DNA of 54,971 nt from Devosia sp. 66-22 (GCA_001899065.1 MKUZ01000014.1:1-54971), one strand, 5' to 3'. Positions 32,733-42,791 are shown, counted from the first letter of the stretch. The notes: a model not told the origin generated them from the sequence alone. Translations and numbers: made by a program.

Positions 32733-35306
32733 CTAGTCCGCCACGGCCTTGAGCATGGCCCTGGTCAATGACTGGCCGACGTCGAAATAGCCGGACCACG
32801 GGTCCTTGCCTTGAGCGCGGGCTGCGGCTTCGCCCAGGGAGAAGACGTTGGCGGCGTCGAGCGTTTGCACTTCGTCCCATGAGACTGGCGTTGCCACCGG
32901 GCAGCCGGGCTTGCCGCGGGTGGAGTAGGGGGCGACGGCGGTGGCGCCGCGTTCGTTGCGCAGGTAGTCGACGAACATGCGGCCCTTGCGCGTCGCCTTG
33001 CGGATATTGGAGGTGAAGCGGTCGGGTTCGTCGCGCGCAAGCTTGTCGGCAAAGTCGTGGCAGAAGAGCTTGACGTCGGGCCATTCGAGATTGCGGCGGA
33101 TGGGGGCGATGACATGGATACCCTTGCCGCCGGTGACCATCGCGAAAGTCTGGAGGCCGAGACCGGCGAGCCTGTCGCGGATGTCGAGCGCCGCCTGCCT
33201 GGTGGCGTTGAAGTCGAGGCCTTCGTCGGGATCGATGTCGAAGATGATGCGGTCGGCCTGCTCAAGCCTGTCGATATGGCTGCCCCAGATGTGGAACTCC
33301 TGGGTGTTCATCTGCACGCCGCCGACGAGGCCGGCTGTGTCGTCGATGTAGAGATAGATGTCGGTGTCGCCGGTGGTCTCGGGGATCTTCACCTTTTTGA
33401 AGGCGTCGGGGAAGCCGCCGGAATCGTGTTTCTGGAAGAAGGGTCTGGGGCTGCCCGTGGGGCGGCGCACGAGGGACAAGGGGCGCCTCGCGACATGCTC
33501 CAGCATGCGCTCGGACACCGCGTCGTAATAGGCGACGAGCTGCGCCTTGGTGATCTTGCCGTCCTCGTAGACGATCTTGTCGGGGCTGGTCAGCTTGGCG
33601 CCGAGGCGCGCGGCGATCTCGATGCCCTGCTCGTCGGTGAACTCTAGCGGCTTCACGGCTTTGACCTTGCTGGCTTTGGGCTTCGGCTTTGCCGCCGCGG
33701 CGGCGACGGGCGCATCCTTGGGCAGCTCAAGTGTCACCTCCCTGGCCTTCTTGTCGCGGCGCAGGCCGAGGAAGGACGGATGGCGCACGATAGCGTCAGG
33801 AGTGAATTCGGTGAAGGACACTTCGCCCACGAGCTCGGGCCTGACCCATCTCGCGCGCCGCGCGATGTCGCGCGGGGCGTTGTCGAAGGGGTTCCCGTCG
33901 GTGGCGCGGGCATCGAGCGCCTTCTGGATGGCTTCGGCATCGCGCACGTTCCAGCCGGTGCCGACGCGACCGCGATAGACCAGCCTGCCATTGTCCCAGG
34001 TGCCAAGGAGGAGCGAGGCGAAGGTGCGCTTCTTGTCGGAGGGGCGCCAGCCGCCAATGACGAACTCCTGGCGATGGCCGACCTTGATCTTGAGCCAGTC
34101 GCGGGTGCGCTCGCCGCGATAGGGCGCATCGGCGCGCTTGGCGAGCATCCCTTCGTAGCCGCCCTCGCGCATGGCGTCGAAAAAGGCCTGGCCCTGGCCG
34201 ACGATGTGATCGGAGAACTGAATCTCGTCGGCCTGCGCGCGCCTGCCGAGGAGCTTGCGCAGGCGCTCCTTGCGCTCGACGAGCGGCAGGCGCTGCAGAT
34301 CCTCGCCGTTCTCCTCGATGAGGTCGAAAGCAAAGAAGGTAAGCGGTGCGCCCGATGAGAGCGCGTCCTTGAGGGTGGAGAAATCGGTCCGGCCGTCCTT
34401 GAAGGCGACGATCTCGCCATCGATCAGCGCCGACCCTCCGGTGAGCTTGCCGAGCGGCTTCACCAGCGGCGCGAACTGGGTGGTCCAGTCATTGGCGTTG
34501 CGGGTGTAGATGCGAACCTGGTCGCCGGCGATGGCGGCGAGGGCGCGATAACCGTCGAACTTCATCTCGAACAGCCAGTTGTCGCCGGTGGGGATGTCCT
34601 CGACCAGCGTTGCGAGCTCGACCGGGCGGAAGTCGGGGAGGGTCTGTTCGCCCTTCCTGGTCCAGACCCGGACCGGAGCTTCGAGCGCCGCCGATTTCCT
34701 GCGCGATTTGTGGCCCTTGGCGATGCCGTCGAGGTTGCGGCCGGTCGCAACGCTGGTGGTGAATCTGTCGGTGAGCCCGTCGGCCTCGGTTGCGTATTTG
34801 TCGCGGTGCTTGATCAGCAGCCAGTTCTCGCGCGTGCCGCTCTTCGACTTGCTGTCGCGGCCCTTCATGTGGACGAGCACCCACTCGCCCTTCATGCGCT
34901 TGCCGTGGAGCGTGAATTTGAGGTCGCCTTTCTTCAGGCCCTCATGCGGATCGCCGACTGGCTCCCAGGTGCCGGTGTCCCAGAGCATGACGGTGCCGCC
35001 GCCATACTCGCCCTCGGGGATGGTGCCCTCGAAGCTGCCATAGTCGAGCGGGTGGTCCTCGACATGGACGGCGAGGCGCTTGTCGGCCGGATTGGTGGAA
35101 GGGCCCCTGGTGACGGCCCAGCTCTTGAGCACGCCGTCGAGCTCGAGGCGGAAATCGTAGTGAAGGCGCGTCGCGTCGTGCTTCTGCACGACGAAGCGCA
35201 GATCCTCGCCCTTGCGCCTGCGCGACGATTTGCCGGAGGGCTCGGCCGTCCTGGTGAAGTCGCGCTTGGACTGGTAGGTCTTGAGCTGCTCCCGGGCGGT
35301 CGGCAT
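32733..35306 (-). CDS. ligD: ATP-dependent DNA ligase LigD (phosphoesterase-ligase-polymerase)
   Basis: 857 residues with three domains in order. The 3'-phosphoesterase is at about residues 35-160 (FVVQKHDATRLHYDFRLELD, PLDYGSFEGTIPEGEYGGG). The ATP ligase spans about residues 225-530, with nucleotidyl Lys249 in EMKFDGYRALAAI, DGEIVAF and WLKIKVGHRQEFVIGG. The primase-polymerase covers about residues 575-857 (IYLYIDDTAGLVGG, FDIDPDEGLDFN, ATPVSWDEV). It repairs double-strand breaks with Ku. Its ATG directly abuts the ku stop codon with no gap. Confidence 0.96.
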   Translation of the reverse strand: MPTAREQLKTYQSKRDFTRTAEPSGKSSRRRKGEDLRFVVQKHDATRLHYDFRLELDGVLKSWAVTRGPSTNPADKRLAVHVEDHPLDYGSFEGTIPEGEYGGGTVMLWDTGTWEPVGDPHEGLKKGDLKFTLHGKRMKGEWVLVHMKGRDSKSKSGTRENWLLIKHRDKYATEADGLTDRFTTSVATGRNLDGIAKGHKSRRKSAALEAPVRVWTRKGEQTLPDFRPVELATLVEDIPTGDNWLFEMKFDGYRALAAIAGDQVRIYTRNANDWTTQFAPLVKPLGKLTGGSALIDGEIVAFKDGRTDFSTLKDALSSGAPLTFFAFDLIEENGEDLQRLPLVERKERLRKLLGRRAQADEIQFSDHIVGQGQAFFDAMREGGYEGMLAKRADAPYRGERTRDWLKIKVGHRQEFVIGGWRPSDKKRTFASLLLGTWDNGRLVYRGRVGTGWNVRDAEAIQKALDARATDGNPFDNAPRDIARRARWVRPELVGEVSFTEFTPDAIVRHPSFLGLRRDKKAREVTLELPKDAPVAAAAAKPKPKASKVKAVKPLEFTDEQGIEIAARLGAKLTSPDKIVYEDGKITKAQLVAYYDAVSERMLEHVARRPLSLVRRPTGSPRPFFQKHDSGGFPDAFKKVKIPETTGDTDIYLYIDDTAGLVGGVQMNTQEFHIWGSHIDRLEQADRIIFDIDPDEGLDFNATRQAALDIRDRLAGLGLQTFAMVTGGKGIHVIAPIRRNLEWPDVKLFCHDFADKLARDEPDRFTSNIRKATRKGRMFVDYLRNERGATAVAPYSTRGKPGCPVATPVSWDEVQTLDAANVFSLGEAAARAQGKDPWSGYFDVGQSLTRAMLKAVAD

Positions 35307-36185
35307 CTAGCTCGCCTTTTTCCTCGCAGGCGCCTTCTTAGCAGCTTTCCTGGCCGGCGCCTTCCTGGCGGCCGCTTTCTTCGCGGGCGTGCGTGCGCCG
35401 GAATCGAGGCTCTTCTTGAGGGCCGCCATGAGGTCGATGACGTTGCCGGTCTGCCTTGCGGGCTTGTCGTCTTCCACCTCGATCTTGCGACCCTTGGATT
35501 TGAGCTTGCGCTGGATCAGCTCGCGCAAAGCGGCCTGGTAGTGGTCCTTGAAGATCTTTGGGTCGAACCTGTCGGTCTTCTTGTCGATGAGCGCGGTCGC
35601 CACCTCGAGCAGGTCGTCGTCGGCCGACTTCGCCGGGATGTCGGAGAAGAAGCTGTCGGCCTTCTTGATCTCCGCCTCGTAGTGCAGCGTCTCGAGCAGC
35701 ATGCCCTTGCCGCACGGCTTGATGGCGACGAGGTACTCCTTGCCGCGCAGGGCAAGCTGGCCGAGCCCGACCTTCTTCGATTTGCGCAGTGCGTCGCGGA
35801 CGACGCGGAACGCGTCCTCGGCGAGGTCGTCGGCGGGAGCGACGAAGTAGGGACTGTCGTAATAGAGCAGCGGGATCTCGGTCTCGTCGACGAACTGGAC
35901 GAGGTCGAGCGTCTTTTTGGTCTCGAGCTTGACCGCGTCGAGCTCCTCGTCCTCGAGCAGGACATACTCGCCCTTGTCGTACTGGTAGCCCTTCCTGATG
36001 TCCTTGGCTTCGACCGGCCCGATGCCCTCGACCACCTTCTGGTAGTGGATGCGCTTTCCCGACGGCTTGTGGATCTGGTTGAACGCGGTCGTCGCGCCCG
36101 ATTTGTGCGCGGGAAACATCTCGACATTGATCGAGACGAGGCTCAGGCGGAGCTGGCCTTTCCAGATTGGACGCGAAGCAGCCAT
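35307..36185 (-). CDS. ku: Non-homologous end-joining protein Ku
   Basis: 292 residues. The bacterial Ku core includes WKGQLRLSLVSINVEMFPAH, HKPSGKRIHYQKVVEGIGPV, GYQYDKGEYVLLEDEELDAV and YYDSPYFVAP. The C-terminal tail (about residues 265-292) is a Lys/Ala-rich, histone H1-like stretch (PAKKAAARKAPARKAAKK) that extends DNA binding. It binds broken DNA ends and recruits LigD. A consensus EcfG promoter upstream suggests induction in the general stress response. Confidence 0.96.
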   Translation of the reverse strand: MAASRPIWKGQLRLSLVSINVEMFPAHKSGATTAFNQIHKPSGKRIHYQKVVEGIGPVEAKDIRKGYQYDKGEYVLLEDEELDAVKLETKKTLDLVQFVDETEIPLLYYDSPYFVAPADDLAEDAFRVVRDALRKSKKVGLGQLALRGKEYLVAIKPCGKGMLLETLHYEAEIKKADSFFSDIPAKSADDDLLEVATALIDKKTDRFDPKIFKDHYQAALRELIQRKLKSKGRKIEVEDDKPARQTGNVIDLMAALKKSLDSGARTPAKKAAARKAPARKAAKKAPARKKAS

Positions 36186-36220
36186 TTTGGACCTTCGATT
36201 GCGGCAGAACTCGGCGATTC

Positions 36221-36245
36221 AACGGAACTTTTGTGCATTTGTTCC
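36221..36245 (-). promoter_or_regulatory. EcfG-type promoter of ku-ligD
   Basis: On the minus strand GGAAC (36241-36245) and CGTT (36221-36224) are separated by 16 bases, exactly matching the EcfG/RpoE2 consensus. The predicted start site leaves a leader of about 30 bases before the ku ATG. Confidence 0.78.
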
Positions 36246-36336
36246 CGCGCGGTTGCGTGCAACGGCCGAGGTGCCTATTTCTTCAACAGCACGGCGCCGC
36301 AGTTCTCCCAACCCCGGCGCCGCGAGGGAGAGACCC

Positions 36337-37332
36337 ATGGATTTCGTGCTCGATGGCGGCAGCATCACCCTGATCGTTCTGGGCGTGCTGGCGGTGCTGG
36401 TCCTGCTGGCGGCGGTCAAGACCGTACCGCAGGGCTACAATTACACGGTCGAGCGCTTCGGCCGCTACATCAAGACGATGAAGCCGGGTCTCAACCTGAT
36501 CATCCCGTTCGTCGACGGCATCGGCCACAAGATGAACATGATGGAGCAGGTGCTCGACGTGCCGCACCAGGAAGTCATCACGCGCGACAATGCGTCGGTC
36601 ACGGCGAACGGGGTGACGTTCTACCAGGTGCTCGATGCACCGGCGGCGGCCTATGAGGTCAACAATCTCCAGAACGCCATCCTGAACCTGACGATGACCA
36701 ACATCCGTACGGTGATGGGCTCGATGGACCTCGACGAGCTGCTGTCCAACCGCGACGAGATCAACCATCGGCTGCTCAAGGTGGTGGACGCCGCCGTGTC
36801 GCCCTGGGGCATCAAGATCACGCGCATCGAGATCAAGGACATCGATCCGCCCAAGGATCTGGTCGAATCGATGGGCCGGCAGATGAAGGCCGAGCGCGAG
36901 AAGCGCGCGACGATCCTCGAAGCCGAGGGCAAGCGGCAGGCGCAGATTCTTGCCGCGGAAGGCGCCAAGCAGGCGCAGGTGCTCGAGGCCGAGGGCCGGC
37001 GCGAGGCGGCGTTCCGCGACGCCGAGGCGCGCGAACGTTCGGCGGAAGCCGAGGCCAAGGCCACCGAGATGGTGTCGGAGGCGATCGCCAAGGGCGATGT
37101 GCAGGCGATCAACTATTTCGTGGCCAACAACTACATCAAGGCGCTCGAAGGCATTGCCCGCTCGCCCAACCAGAAGCTGTTGATGCTGCCGGTCGAGGCA
37201 GCGAGCGTGATCGGCGCCATCGGCGGTATCGCCGAGATCGCCAAAGAAGCGTTCGGCGACAGCGGCGGTTCGAACCGTCCCACGACGGCGCGTGGGCAGT
37301 CGACGTCGCGGCCGCCCAGCGCCGGCCAGTAA
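36337..37332 (+). CDS. SPFH/band-7 membrane protein (QmcA/stomatin-like)
   Basis: 331 residues. One N-terminal membrane segment (SITLIVLGVLAVLVLLAAVK) precedes a band-7 domain (VPQGYNYTVERFGRYIKTMK, QEVITRDNASVTANGVTFYQ, MGSMDLDELLSNRDEIN) and a long Ala/Glu-rich coiled coil (about residues 185-250, MKAEREKRATILEAEGKRQA). It forms membrane scaffolds and often partners an NfeD protein, as here (25-base gap). GGGAG precedes the ATG. The frame is open far upstream, but those codons lie in the ku promoter region. Confidence 0.92.
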   Translation: MDFVLDGGSITLIVLGVLAVLVLLAAVKTVPQGYNYTVERFGRYIKTMKPGLNLIIPFVDGIGHKMNMMEQVLDVPHQEVITRDNASVTANGVTFYQVLDAPAAAYEVNNLQNAILNLTMTNIRTVMGSMDLDELLSNRDEINHRLLKVVDAAVSPWGIKITRIEIKDIDPPKDLVESMGRQMKAEREKRATILEAEGKRQAQILAAEGAKQAQVLEAEGRREAAFRDAEARERSAEAEAKATEMVSEAIAKGDVQAINYFVANNYIKALEGIARSPNQKLLMLPVEAASVIGAIGGIAEIAKEAFGDSGGSNRPTTARGQSTSRPPSAGQ

Positions 37333-37357
37333 GCAACTGAGCTAGAGGAGCATTCCA

Positions 37358-37807
37358 ATGGCACTGCTCGACCTGTTCATCCAGTACGGACCCTGGGCCT
37401 GGTTCGTGATCGGCCTCGCACTGCTGGCGCTCGAGCTGGTGGTACCGGGCGGCTGGTTCCTGTGGCTGGGGGCGGCCGGCATCGTCACCGGGCTCACCGC
37501 GTTCATCCCGGGCGTCAGCTGGCCGTTCCAGGTGACGATCTTCGGCGTCCTGGCGCTGGCGATCGTGATCGGCTGGACAATGATCTCGCGCAACCGCAAG
37601 CCGCGCAGCGACCGGCCGCTGCTCAACCAGCGGGCCGAGACCTTTGTCGGTCACGAAGCGCAGCTCGACGAGCCCATCGTCAACGGCATCGGCCGGATGC
37701 GGCTGGGCGATACTGTGTGGCGTATCGCGGGGCCCGATCTGGCGGCGGGCCAGCGGGTGCGCGTGATCGGCGCCGACGGCGCGCTGCTCAAGGTGGAAGC
37801 GGTCTAG
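37358..37807 (+). CDS. NfeD family membrane protein
   Basis: 149 residues of the short NfeD class. Membrane helices lie at about residues 12-35 and 38-75 (WFVIGLALLALELVVPGGWF, WLGAAGIVTGLTAFIPGVSW). A C-terminal OB-fold domain follows (GIGRMRLGDTVWRIAGPDLA, AGQRVRVIGADGALLKVE). It is thought to support the band-7 protein encoded just upstream. GAGGAG precedes the ATG. Confidence 0.9.
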   Translation: MALLDLFIQYGPWAWFVIGLALLALELVVPGGWFLWLGAAGIVTGLTAFIPGVSWPFQVTIFGVLALAIVIGWTMISRNRKPRSDRPLLNQRAETFVGHEAQLDEPIVNGIGRMRLGDTVWRIAGPDLAAGQRVRVIGADGALLKVEAV

Positions 37808-37817
37808 GGCTCTCTGC

Positions 37818-38675
37818 CTAAGGCGTGAGGTCGATGGGGACCGGGGGCTTCTCGTAGAGCAAGAGGATCGAGACCCGCTGGTTGCCCGGCAGATAGGGCT
37901 CGTTGATCAGGAACGGATCGGTGTCGGCGCGGCCGACCACCGATTCGATGCGATCGCCCGACAGGCCGCTTTCCTCGAGAATCTACCGCGCAATGTTGGC
38001 GCGATCGAAGCTCAGCTCCCACGCGCCGTAGCGTGGATTGCTGTAGGTCGCGCCGGAGGCGGTGTGACCGGAAATGCGGATGCGGTTGGGCATCCGCGCG
38101 AGAGCCGGTGCCATGGCGGCAATAGCCTTGCTGGTGATCTCGAAGGGATATTTGCTGCCCGGCGGGAACATTGGCGCGCCATCGCGGTCGGCGATCACGA
38201 TGCTGAGGCCCTCTTCGGTGTCGACCATCGTGATGTGGTCGGAGAACTCGGTGATGTCGGGCAGGTCCTGCCAGGCCTGCTTGAGGCTTGCCGAGGCGAG
38301 TGCGTACTGCGCGGCGCGCTCGATATTGGTGCGGCGCTTGGTGAAGGTATTGGCTTCCTGGCCCTGCGTGCCGTTTTCGGCGTTGTCGACCGAGGCGAAC
38401 TCGGTCTGCGACTGCGTCACGGTGGGGCCGAGATTGTGCAGGTAGTCGCGCTGCGGATTACCTGATCGCTCGATCATGCCGCTCTGGTCGGAATAGGGCG
38501 TGATGCCGAAGGCGCTCTGCACCGAGCCCGCCGCCTGCTCGAGCTTTTCCTGATCCTGGATGGAAAAGCTCAGCAGCATGACGAAGAACGCCATCAGCAG
38601 GGCCATCAGGTCAGCGAAGGAGACGACCCAGGACCCGCTGTGGCTGCCCGAGCCCGGTGCCTTACGCCTGAACAT
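37818..38675 (-). pseudogene. motB: MotB-type stator protein with an in-frame TAG at codon 231
   Basis: The reading frame runs from the ATG at 38675 (overlapping the motA stop) to a TAG at 37818-37820, 286 codons, but is broken by an amber codon at 37983-37985. The N-terminus is MotB-like: one membrane helix with the ion-carrying Asp22 in VSFADLMALLMAFFVMLLSF. The OmpA-type peptidoglycan domain begins before the stop (RIRISGHTASG, WELSFDRANIAR) and continues in frame after it (ILEESGLSGDRIESVVGRAD, then NQRVSILLLYEK). Without the last 55 residues the OmpA fold is incomplete. A C-to-T change in a CAG codon would explain it; sequencing error or readthrough are alternatives. Confidence 0.85.
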
Positions 38676-39445
38676 CAGGCGGCCAGCTTGAGCTGGGCGC
38701 GCGAATGGAGCGGCAGGTAGCTCGCGAGCTCGTCGCGGATGGTTGCCGGGTTGCGACCGTCGCGGATCATCACCAGGGCTTCGATGATAAGGCTGCGATT
38801 GGTGCCTTCCTCCTCGGCACGATGGGCGAGCTTGTCGGCGATGGGGAGGCAGAGGACGTTGGCGAACACGGCGCCGTAGAGCGTGGTGAGAAGAGCGATG
38901 GCCATGCCGGGCCCGATCTTTTTGGGGTCGTCCATGTGGCCGAACATGGAGACGAGGCCGATCAGCGTGCCGACCATGCCGAGGCCGGGCGCGGCGTCGC
39001 CGAAAGCCTTCCACACGACGTGGCCGTGATGCACACGCTCATAGTCGAGATCGCGCTCGCGTTCGAGCGAGGCCCGGAGCGCTTCGGCGGTGAAGCCGTC
39101 GGCGATCATGCGCACGCCCCGCCTGATGAAGGGATCGTCGACCTTGACTTGTTCGATGGCGATGGGGCCGTGGCGTCGCATGGTGTCGGCGATCTCGGAG
39201 AGCTTGTCGATGAGATCGATCTGCGAGGTTGCCTTGTAGTAGATGGCCGAGCGGATGCCGCCGACGGTGCCCTGGACGAAGCTTGCGACCGGATAGCGAG
39301 CAAGCACCGCCATTGTCGCGCCACCCACGACGACGACAGTCGCCAGCAGGTTGATGAAGCTCATCGGGCTCGAGCCTTCGAGCATGACGGCGATGAGCAG
39401 CATCAGGAAGCCGCCCGTGATGCCGATGATGGTCGCGATATCCAA
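38675..39445 (-). CDS. motA: MotA-type flagellar stator protein
   Basis: 256 residues from a TTG at 39445 (MDIATIIGITGGF, with AGGA upstream), which matches MotA/PomA N-termini better than the upstream in-frame start at 39520. There are four membrane segments with a large cytoplasmic loop (DKLSEIADTMRRHGPIAIEQ, IADGFTAEALRASLERERDL) and the Pro-containing segments DAAPGLGMVGTLIGLVSMFG and ALLTTLYGAVFANVLCLPIA. With MotB it forms the ion-driven stator. No other flagellar genes are in the window. Its stop overlaps the motB start (TGATG). Confidence 0.9.
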   Translation of the reverse strand: MDIATIIGITGGFLMLLIAVMLEGSSPMSFINLLATVVVVGGATMAVLARYPVASFVQGTVGGIRSAIYYKATSQIDLIDKLSEIADTMRRHGPIAIEQVKVDDPFIRRGVRMIADGFTAEALRASLERERDLDYERVHHGHVVWKAFGDAAPGLGMVGTLIGLVSMFGHMDDPKKIGPGMAIALLTTLYGAVFANVLCLPIADKLAHRAEEEGTNRSLIIEALVMIRDGRNPATIRDELASYLPLHSRAQLKLAA

Positions 39446-39635
39446 GTGGGGTGGTCCTGACGCTTCGACGGGAGAAGTTTTTCGTTGCCGCAATCTGGGC
39501 GACGAAGCGATAAATCCCACTTAAATCCGGTGGTTAACCCCGGTTGAAGGGATCCGGCGGCCGGGCGCCTGCAAGGCTTCCTTAACCATAAGCTGCAAGG
39601 GTTTGTTAGGCACCTCGCCGGTGCAGGAGACTGCT

Positions 39636-40814
39636 TTGCGCTCGCCCATGCGCGCCTCGATCCTGAGCGTTGCCGCGCTGCTCAGCGCCACGGCGGCGCT
39701 CGCCCAGGAGGCGGAGGGCGAGGCCGAACCAGGCTCCGGCATCGACTGGAGCGTGGGGTTGCGCGGCAGCTACGCCTCCAACTCGATTACCGGGGGTAAA
39801 CCATCGCTCGCATTGACGCCCGAAGTGTCGCTGACGCTGGGCGGCGAGAGCAGCACCACGACCTATGGCGCCGGCAGCGAACTGACGGTCGACGGCACGG
39901 GGCAGGCGCGCATCGATGACCTCCATGCGGGTATCACGAGCACGCTGCGGCTGGGGTCGACCACTACCCTCGGGGGAGCGATCAACGGCGTGCTGACGCA
40001 GATGGATCGCGGCGACAGCAGCCTGCCGGCCAATACGCTGATCGCGCCGACGGTTGTCGACGGCACGGCGCAGGCCAGCGTCACGCAGGACATGGGCCGC
40101 TTCGACGGCAAGCTCACGCTCGACGGCCGGCGCTACATGATGGGCGCGACCACGCTCAACGACCTGTCCACGGTCGACAACACACACAGGAGCTACTGGG
40201 AGGGCGGCGCGACGCTGCGGCTCGGCTACGAGATCACGCCGCTGATCAGCGCGTTTGTCGAAGGCGAGGCGAGCGTGCAGAAGTTCGACGCGCCCGACCC
40301 GACAGTGCTCGCCTACCTCGACGGGCGAGAATACCAGCTCCGCGCCGGCCTCAGCTACACCTATGGCTCCATCATCAGCGCCGAAGCATCGGTCGGGCGT
40401 GGCTGGCTCGACTATGTCGACGGCGCGCTCACCGACACGCAGAGCTGGGTCTACAATGGCAGCCTGACGCTCCGGCCGGACGAGACGGTGAGCCTGACGG
40501 GCGCGCTCGAGACGACGCTCGACCCCTCGACCAGCACGCCGGGGGACACCGACATGGGTGTGACGCTGAGCGGCAACGCGGCCTACCAGGTCAACCCCTG
40601 GCTGACGCTGCGGGCATCGAGCGCCTGGGACCGCACCGTGACGCTTGGAACCGGTGCCGCCAGCTGGAGCCTCGATGCCGGGGTCGGCGTCGACTATCGC
40701 AGCTCGCGGCACATCGTGTGGTCGGCGGACTATGCCTATGGCCGCGACTACGCGCCGCCGACGCCGCTCAACGATACGCACACCGTGTCGGTGGGCGTGC
40801 GGGTCAACCGCTAA
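39636..40814 (+). CDS. Outer-membrane beta-barrel protein (BBP2-like)
   Basis: 392 residues from a TTG at 39636, which is 5 bases after AGGAG; an ATG at 39648 is badly spaced. A signal peptide ([20 protein letters not shown]) is followed by about 350 residues of alternating beta strands ending in the aromatic/charged strand [10 protein letters not shown]. The strand-turn pattern ([40 protein letters not shown]) matches BBP2-type putative porins, often found near polysaccharide genes. Its stop overlaps the galU stop by three bases, tail to tail. Confidence 0.8.
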   Translation: MRSPMRASILSVAALLSATAALAQEAEGEAEPGSGIDWSVGLRGSYASNSITGGKPSLALTPEVSLTLGGESSTTTYGAGSELTVDGTGQARIDDLHAGITSTLRLGSTTTLGGAINGVLTQMDRGDSSLPANTLIAPTVVDGTAQASVTQDMGRFDGKLTLDGRRYMMGATTLNDLSTVDNTHRSYWEGGATLRLGYEITPLISAFVEGEASVQKFDAPDPTVLAYLDGREYQLRAGLSYTYGSIISAEASVGRGWLDYVDGALTDTQSWVYNGSLTLRPDETVSLTGALETTLDPSTSTPGDTDMGVTLSGNAAYQVNPWLTLRASSAWDRTVTLGTGAASWSLDAGVGVDYRSSRHIVWSADYAYGRDYAPPTPLNDTHTVSVGVRVNR

Positions 40815-41686
40815 AGGACGCCGAGCTTCTTCAGTTCGGCACGGAACGGCTCGGCGATATCCGGCCGGTCCATCGCAAACACGACATTGGCGGCGAGGAA
40901 GCCGATCTTGCTGCCGCAGTCGAAGACGCGGCCGTCATATTTCACGCCGGTAAAGGCCTGCTGCCTGATCAGCACCTGCATGGCGTCGGTGAGCTGGATT
41001 TCGCCGCCGGCGCCGCGCACGCCTTCGGCGAGCAGCGAGAAGATCTCGGGCTGGAGGATGTAGCGGCCCGAGATCATGAGGTTGGACGGAGCGTCCTCCG
41101 GCTTGGGCTTTTCAACCATGGCCGTGATGCTGAAGCCTTCGTCGGGGCCCGCGCCGCGCCCGACGATGCCATAGGACGAGACTTCGGCGGGGGCGACTTC
41201 CTCGACGGCAATGATGTTGCCGCCCGTGGCTTCGTAGGCGTCCATCATCTGCCGCAGCACGCCCGGATGGGCGCGGAACAGCATATCGGGCAGGAGCAGG
41301 GCGAAGGGCTGGTCGCCCACGAGCTCGCGAGCGCACCACACGGCATGGCCGAGCCCCAGCGGTTCCTGCTGGCGGGTAAAGCTTGCCTGGCCGGCCTGCG
41401 GCAGGTCGCGGCCGAGTTCTTCGAGGGCGCGCGACTTGCCGCGGCTCGCCAGCGTGTGTTCGAGCTCGAACTGCTTGTCGAAATGGTCCTCGATGACCGC
41501 CTTGTTGCGGCCGGTGACGAAGACGAAATGCTCGATGCCCGCTTCGCGCGCCTCGTCCACCGCGTACTGGATCAGCGGGCGGTCGACGACGGTGAGCATT
41601 TCCTTGGGCATGGCCTTGGTGGCCGGCAGGAAACGAGTGCCGAGACCGGCGACCGGAAACACGGCTGTGCGAACGCGCTTGGACAA
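40811..41686 (-). CDS. galU: UTP-glucose-1-phosphate uridylyltransferase
   Basis: 291 residues, normal length. The nucleotide-binding start is [25 protein letters not shown] (split here), followed by [40 protein letters not shown] and ALLLPDML. The C-terminal [20 protein letters not shown] and [14 protein letters not shown] complete the GalU pattern. It makes UDP-glucose for cell-surface glycans. It is divergent from galE with an 83-base gap. Confidence 0.95.
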   Translation of the reverse strand: MSKRVRTAVFPVAGLGTRFLPATKAMPKEMLTVVDRPLIQYAVDEAREAGIEHFVFVTGRNKAVIEDHFDKQFELEHTLASRGKSRALEELGRDLPQAGQASFTRQQEPLGLGHAVWCARELVGDQPFALLLPDMLFRAHPGVLRQMMDAYEATGGNIIAVEEVAPAEVSSYGIVGRGAGPDEGFSITAMVEKPKPEDAPSNLMISGRYILQPEIFSLLAEGVRGAGGEIQLTDAMQVLIRQQAFTGVKYDGRVFDCGSKIGFLAANVVFAMDRPDIAEPFRAELKKLGVL

Positions 41687-41769
41687 GGTAAGGGGGCTCC
41701 GAAGGAGGCGGTGAAGACTATCTCAACGCCTCACCAATAGCATTTCCGCGCTTAACTGGAGATTGATCG

Positions 41770-42756
41770 ATGGCGGTACTGGTGACCGGCGGGGCGGGCT
41801 ATATCGGCAGCCATATGGCGCTGAAACTGGGCGATTCCGGCGAGGACACCGTCGTTCTCGACAACCTCGTCACCGGATTCGACTGGGCCGTGGACCACCG
41901 CGCGACGTTCGTCCAGGGCGACGCGAGCGATATCGAATTCGTCGGCAAGGTCATCAAAGAGCACGGGATCCGCGAGATCGTGCACTTTGCCGGCTCGATC
42001 GTGGTGCCGGAATCGGTGGTCGATCCGCTCAAATACTACCGCAACAATACGGCTACCTCGCGCAACCTGCTGGAGGCGGCGGTGAAGGGCGGGGTGGAGC
42101 GCTTCATCTTCTCGTCGACCGCGGCGGTCTACGGCATGACCGGGCTGGCGCCGGTGGAGGAGACGACGCCGCTCGCGCCGATGTCGCCCTATGGCAAGTC
42201 CAAGCTGATGACGGAGTGGATGCTGGCGGACGTGGCGGCGGCGCATCCGATCAAATACGGCGTGCTACGCTACTTCAACGTGGCGGGTGCGGACCCCGGC
42301 AAGCGCTCGGGCCAGTCGACACCGCTCGCCACGCACCTGATCAAGGTCGCCTCGCAGACGGCGCTGGGGCAGCGCGAGAAGATGGACATCTTCGGCACCG
42401 ACTATCCGACGCCCGACGGCACCTGCGTGCGCGACTACATCCACGTCACCGATTTGATCGAGGCGCATGCGCTGCTGCTCGGCCACCTGCGCGGGGGCGG
42501 GGACAATGTCACGCTCAACTGTGCCTACGGGCAGGGTTACTCGGTTCGGCAGGTGATCGAGACGGTGCGCGCGGTGTCGGGCGTCGATTTTCGCGTCGAC
42601 GAGGGCCCGCGCCGCGCCGGCGATCCGGCCTCGATCACGGCCACGGGCGAGCAGATCCGCAAGACGCTGGGCTGGGTGCCCAAGCACGACGATTTGCGCG
42701 AGATGGTGAGCACGGCGCTCGACTGGGAGCGGTATCTGATGACGCGGAACCGCTAG
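41770..42756 (+). CDS. galE: UDP-glucose 4-epimerase
   Basis: 328 residues of the extended SDR fold. The NAD site is VTGGAGYIGSHMALKL. The Ser-Tyr-x3-Lys catalytic set is in FSSTAAVYG and SPYGKSKLM, with YFNVAGADPGKRSGQ, DYPTPDGTCVRDYIHVTDLI and NCAYGQGYSVRQVIETVRAV typical of GalE. It interconverts UDP-glucose and UDP-galactose. Together with the divergent galU it supplies sugar nucleotides for exopolysaccharide or LPS. Confidence 0.94.
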   Translation: MAVLVTGGAGYIGSHMALKLGDSGEDTVVLDNLVTGFDWAVDHRATFVQGDASDIEFVGKVIKEHGIREIVHFAGSIVVPESVVDPLKYYRNNTATSRNLLEAAVKGGVERFIFSSTAAVYGMTGLAPVEETTPLAPMSPYGKSKLMTEWMLADVAAAHPIKYGVLRYFNVAGADPGKRSGQSTPLATHLIKVASQTALGQREKMDIFGTDYPTPDGTCVRDYIHVTDLIEAHALLLGHLRGGGDNVTLNCAYGQGYSVRQVIETVRAVSGVDFRVDEGPRRAGDPASITATGEQIRKTLGWVPKHDDLREMVSTALDWERYLMTRNR

Positions 42757-42791
42757 GGGCACCGCCCCGCCAGCGTTTCGACAAACTCGGG

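Noticed and set aside
38676-39014. Extension of the motB frame upstream into motA
   Set aside because: It overlaps motA in another frame; MFRRKAP at 38675 with the TGATG overlap is the normal start.
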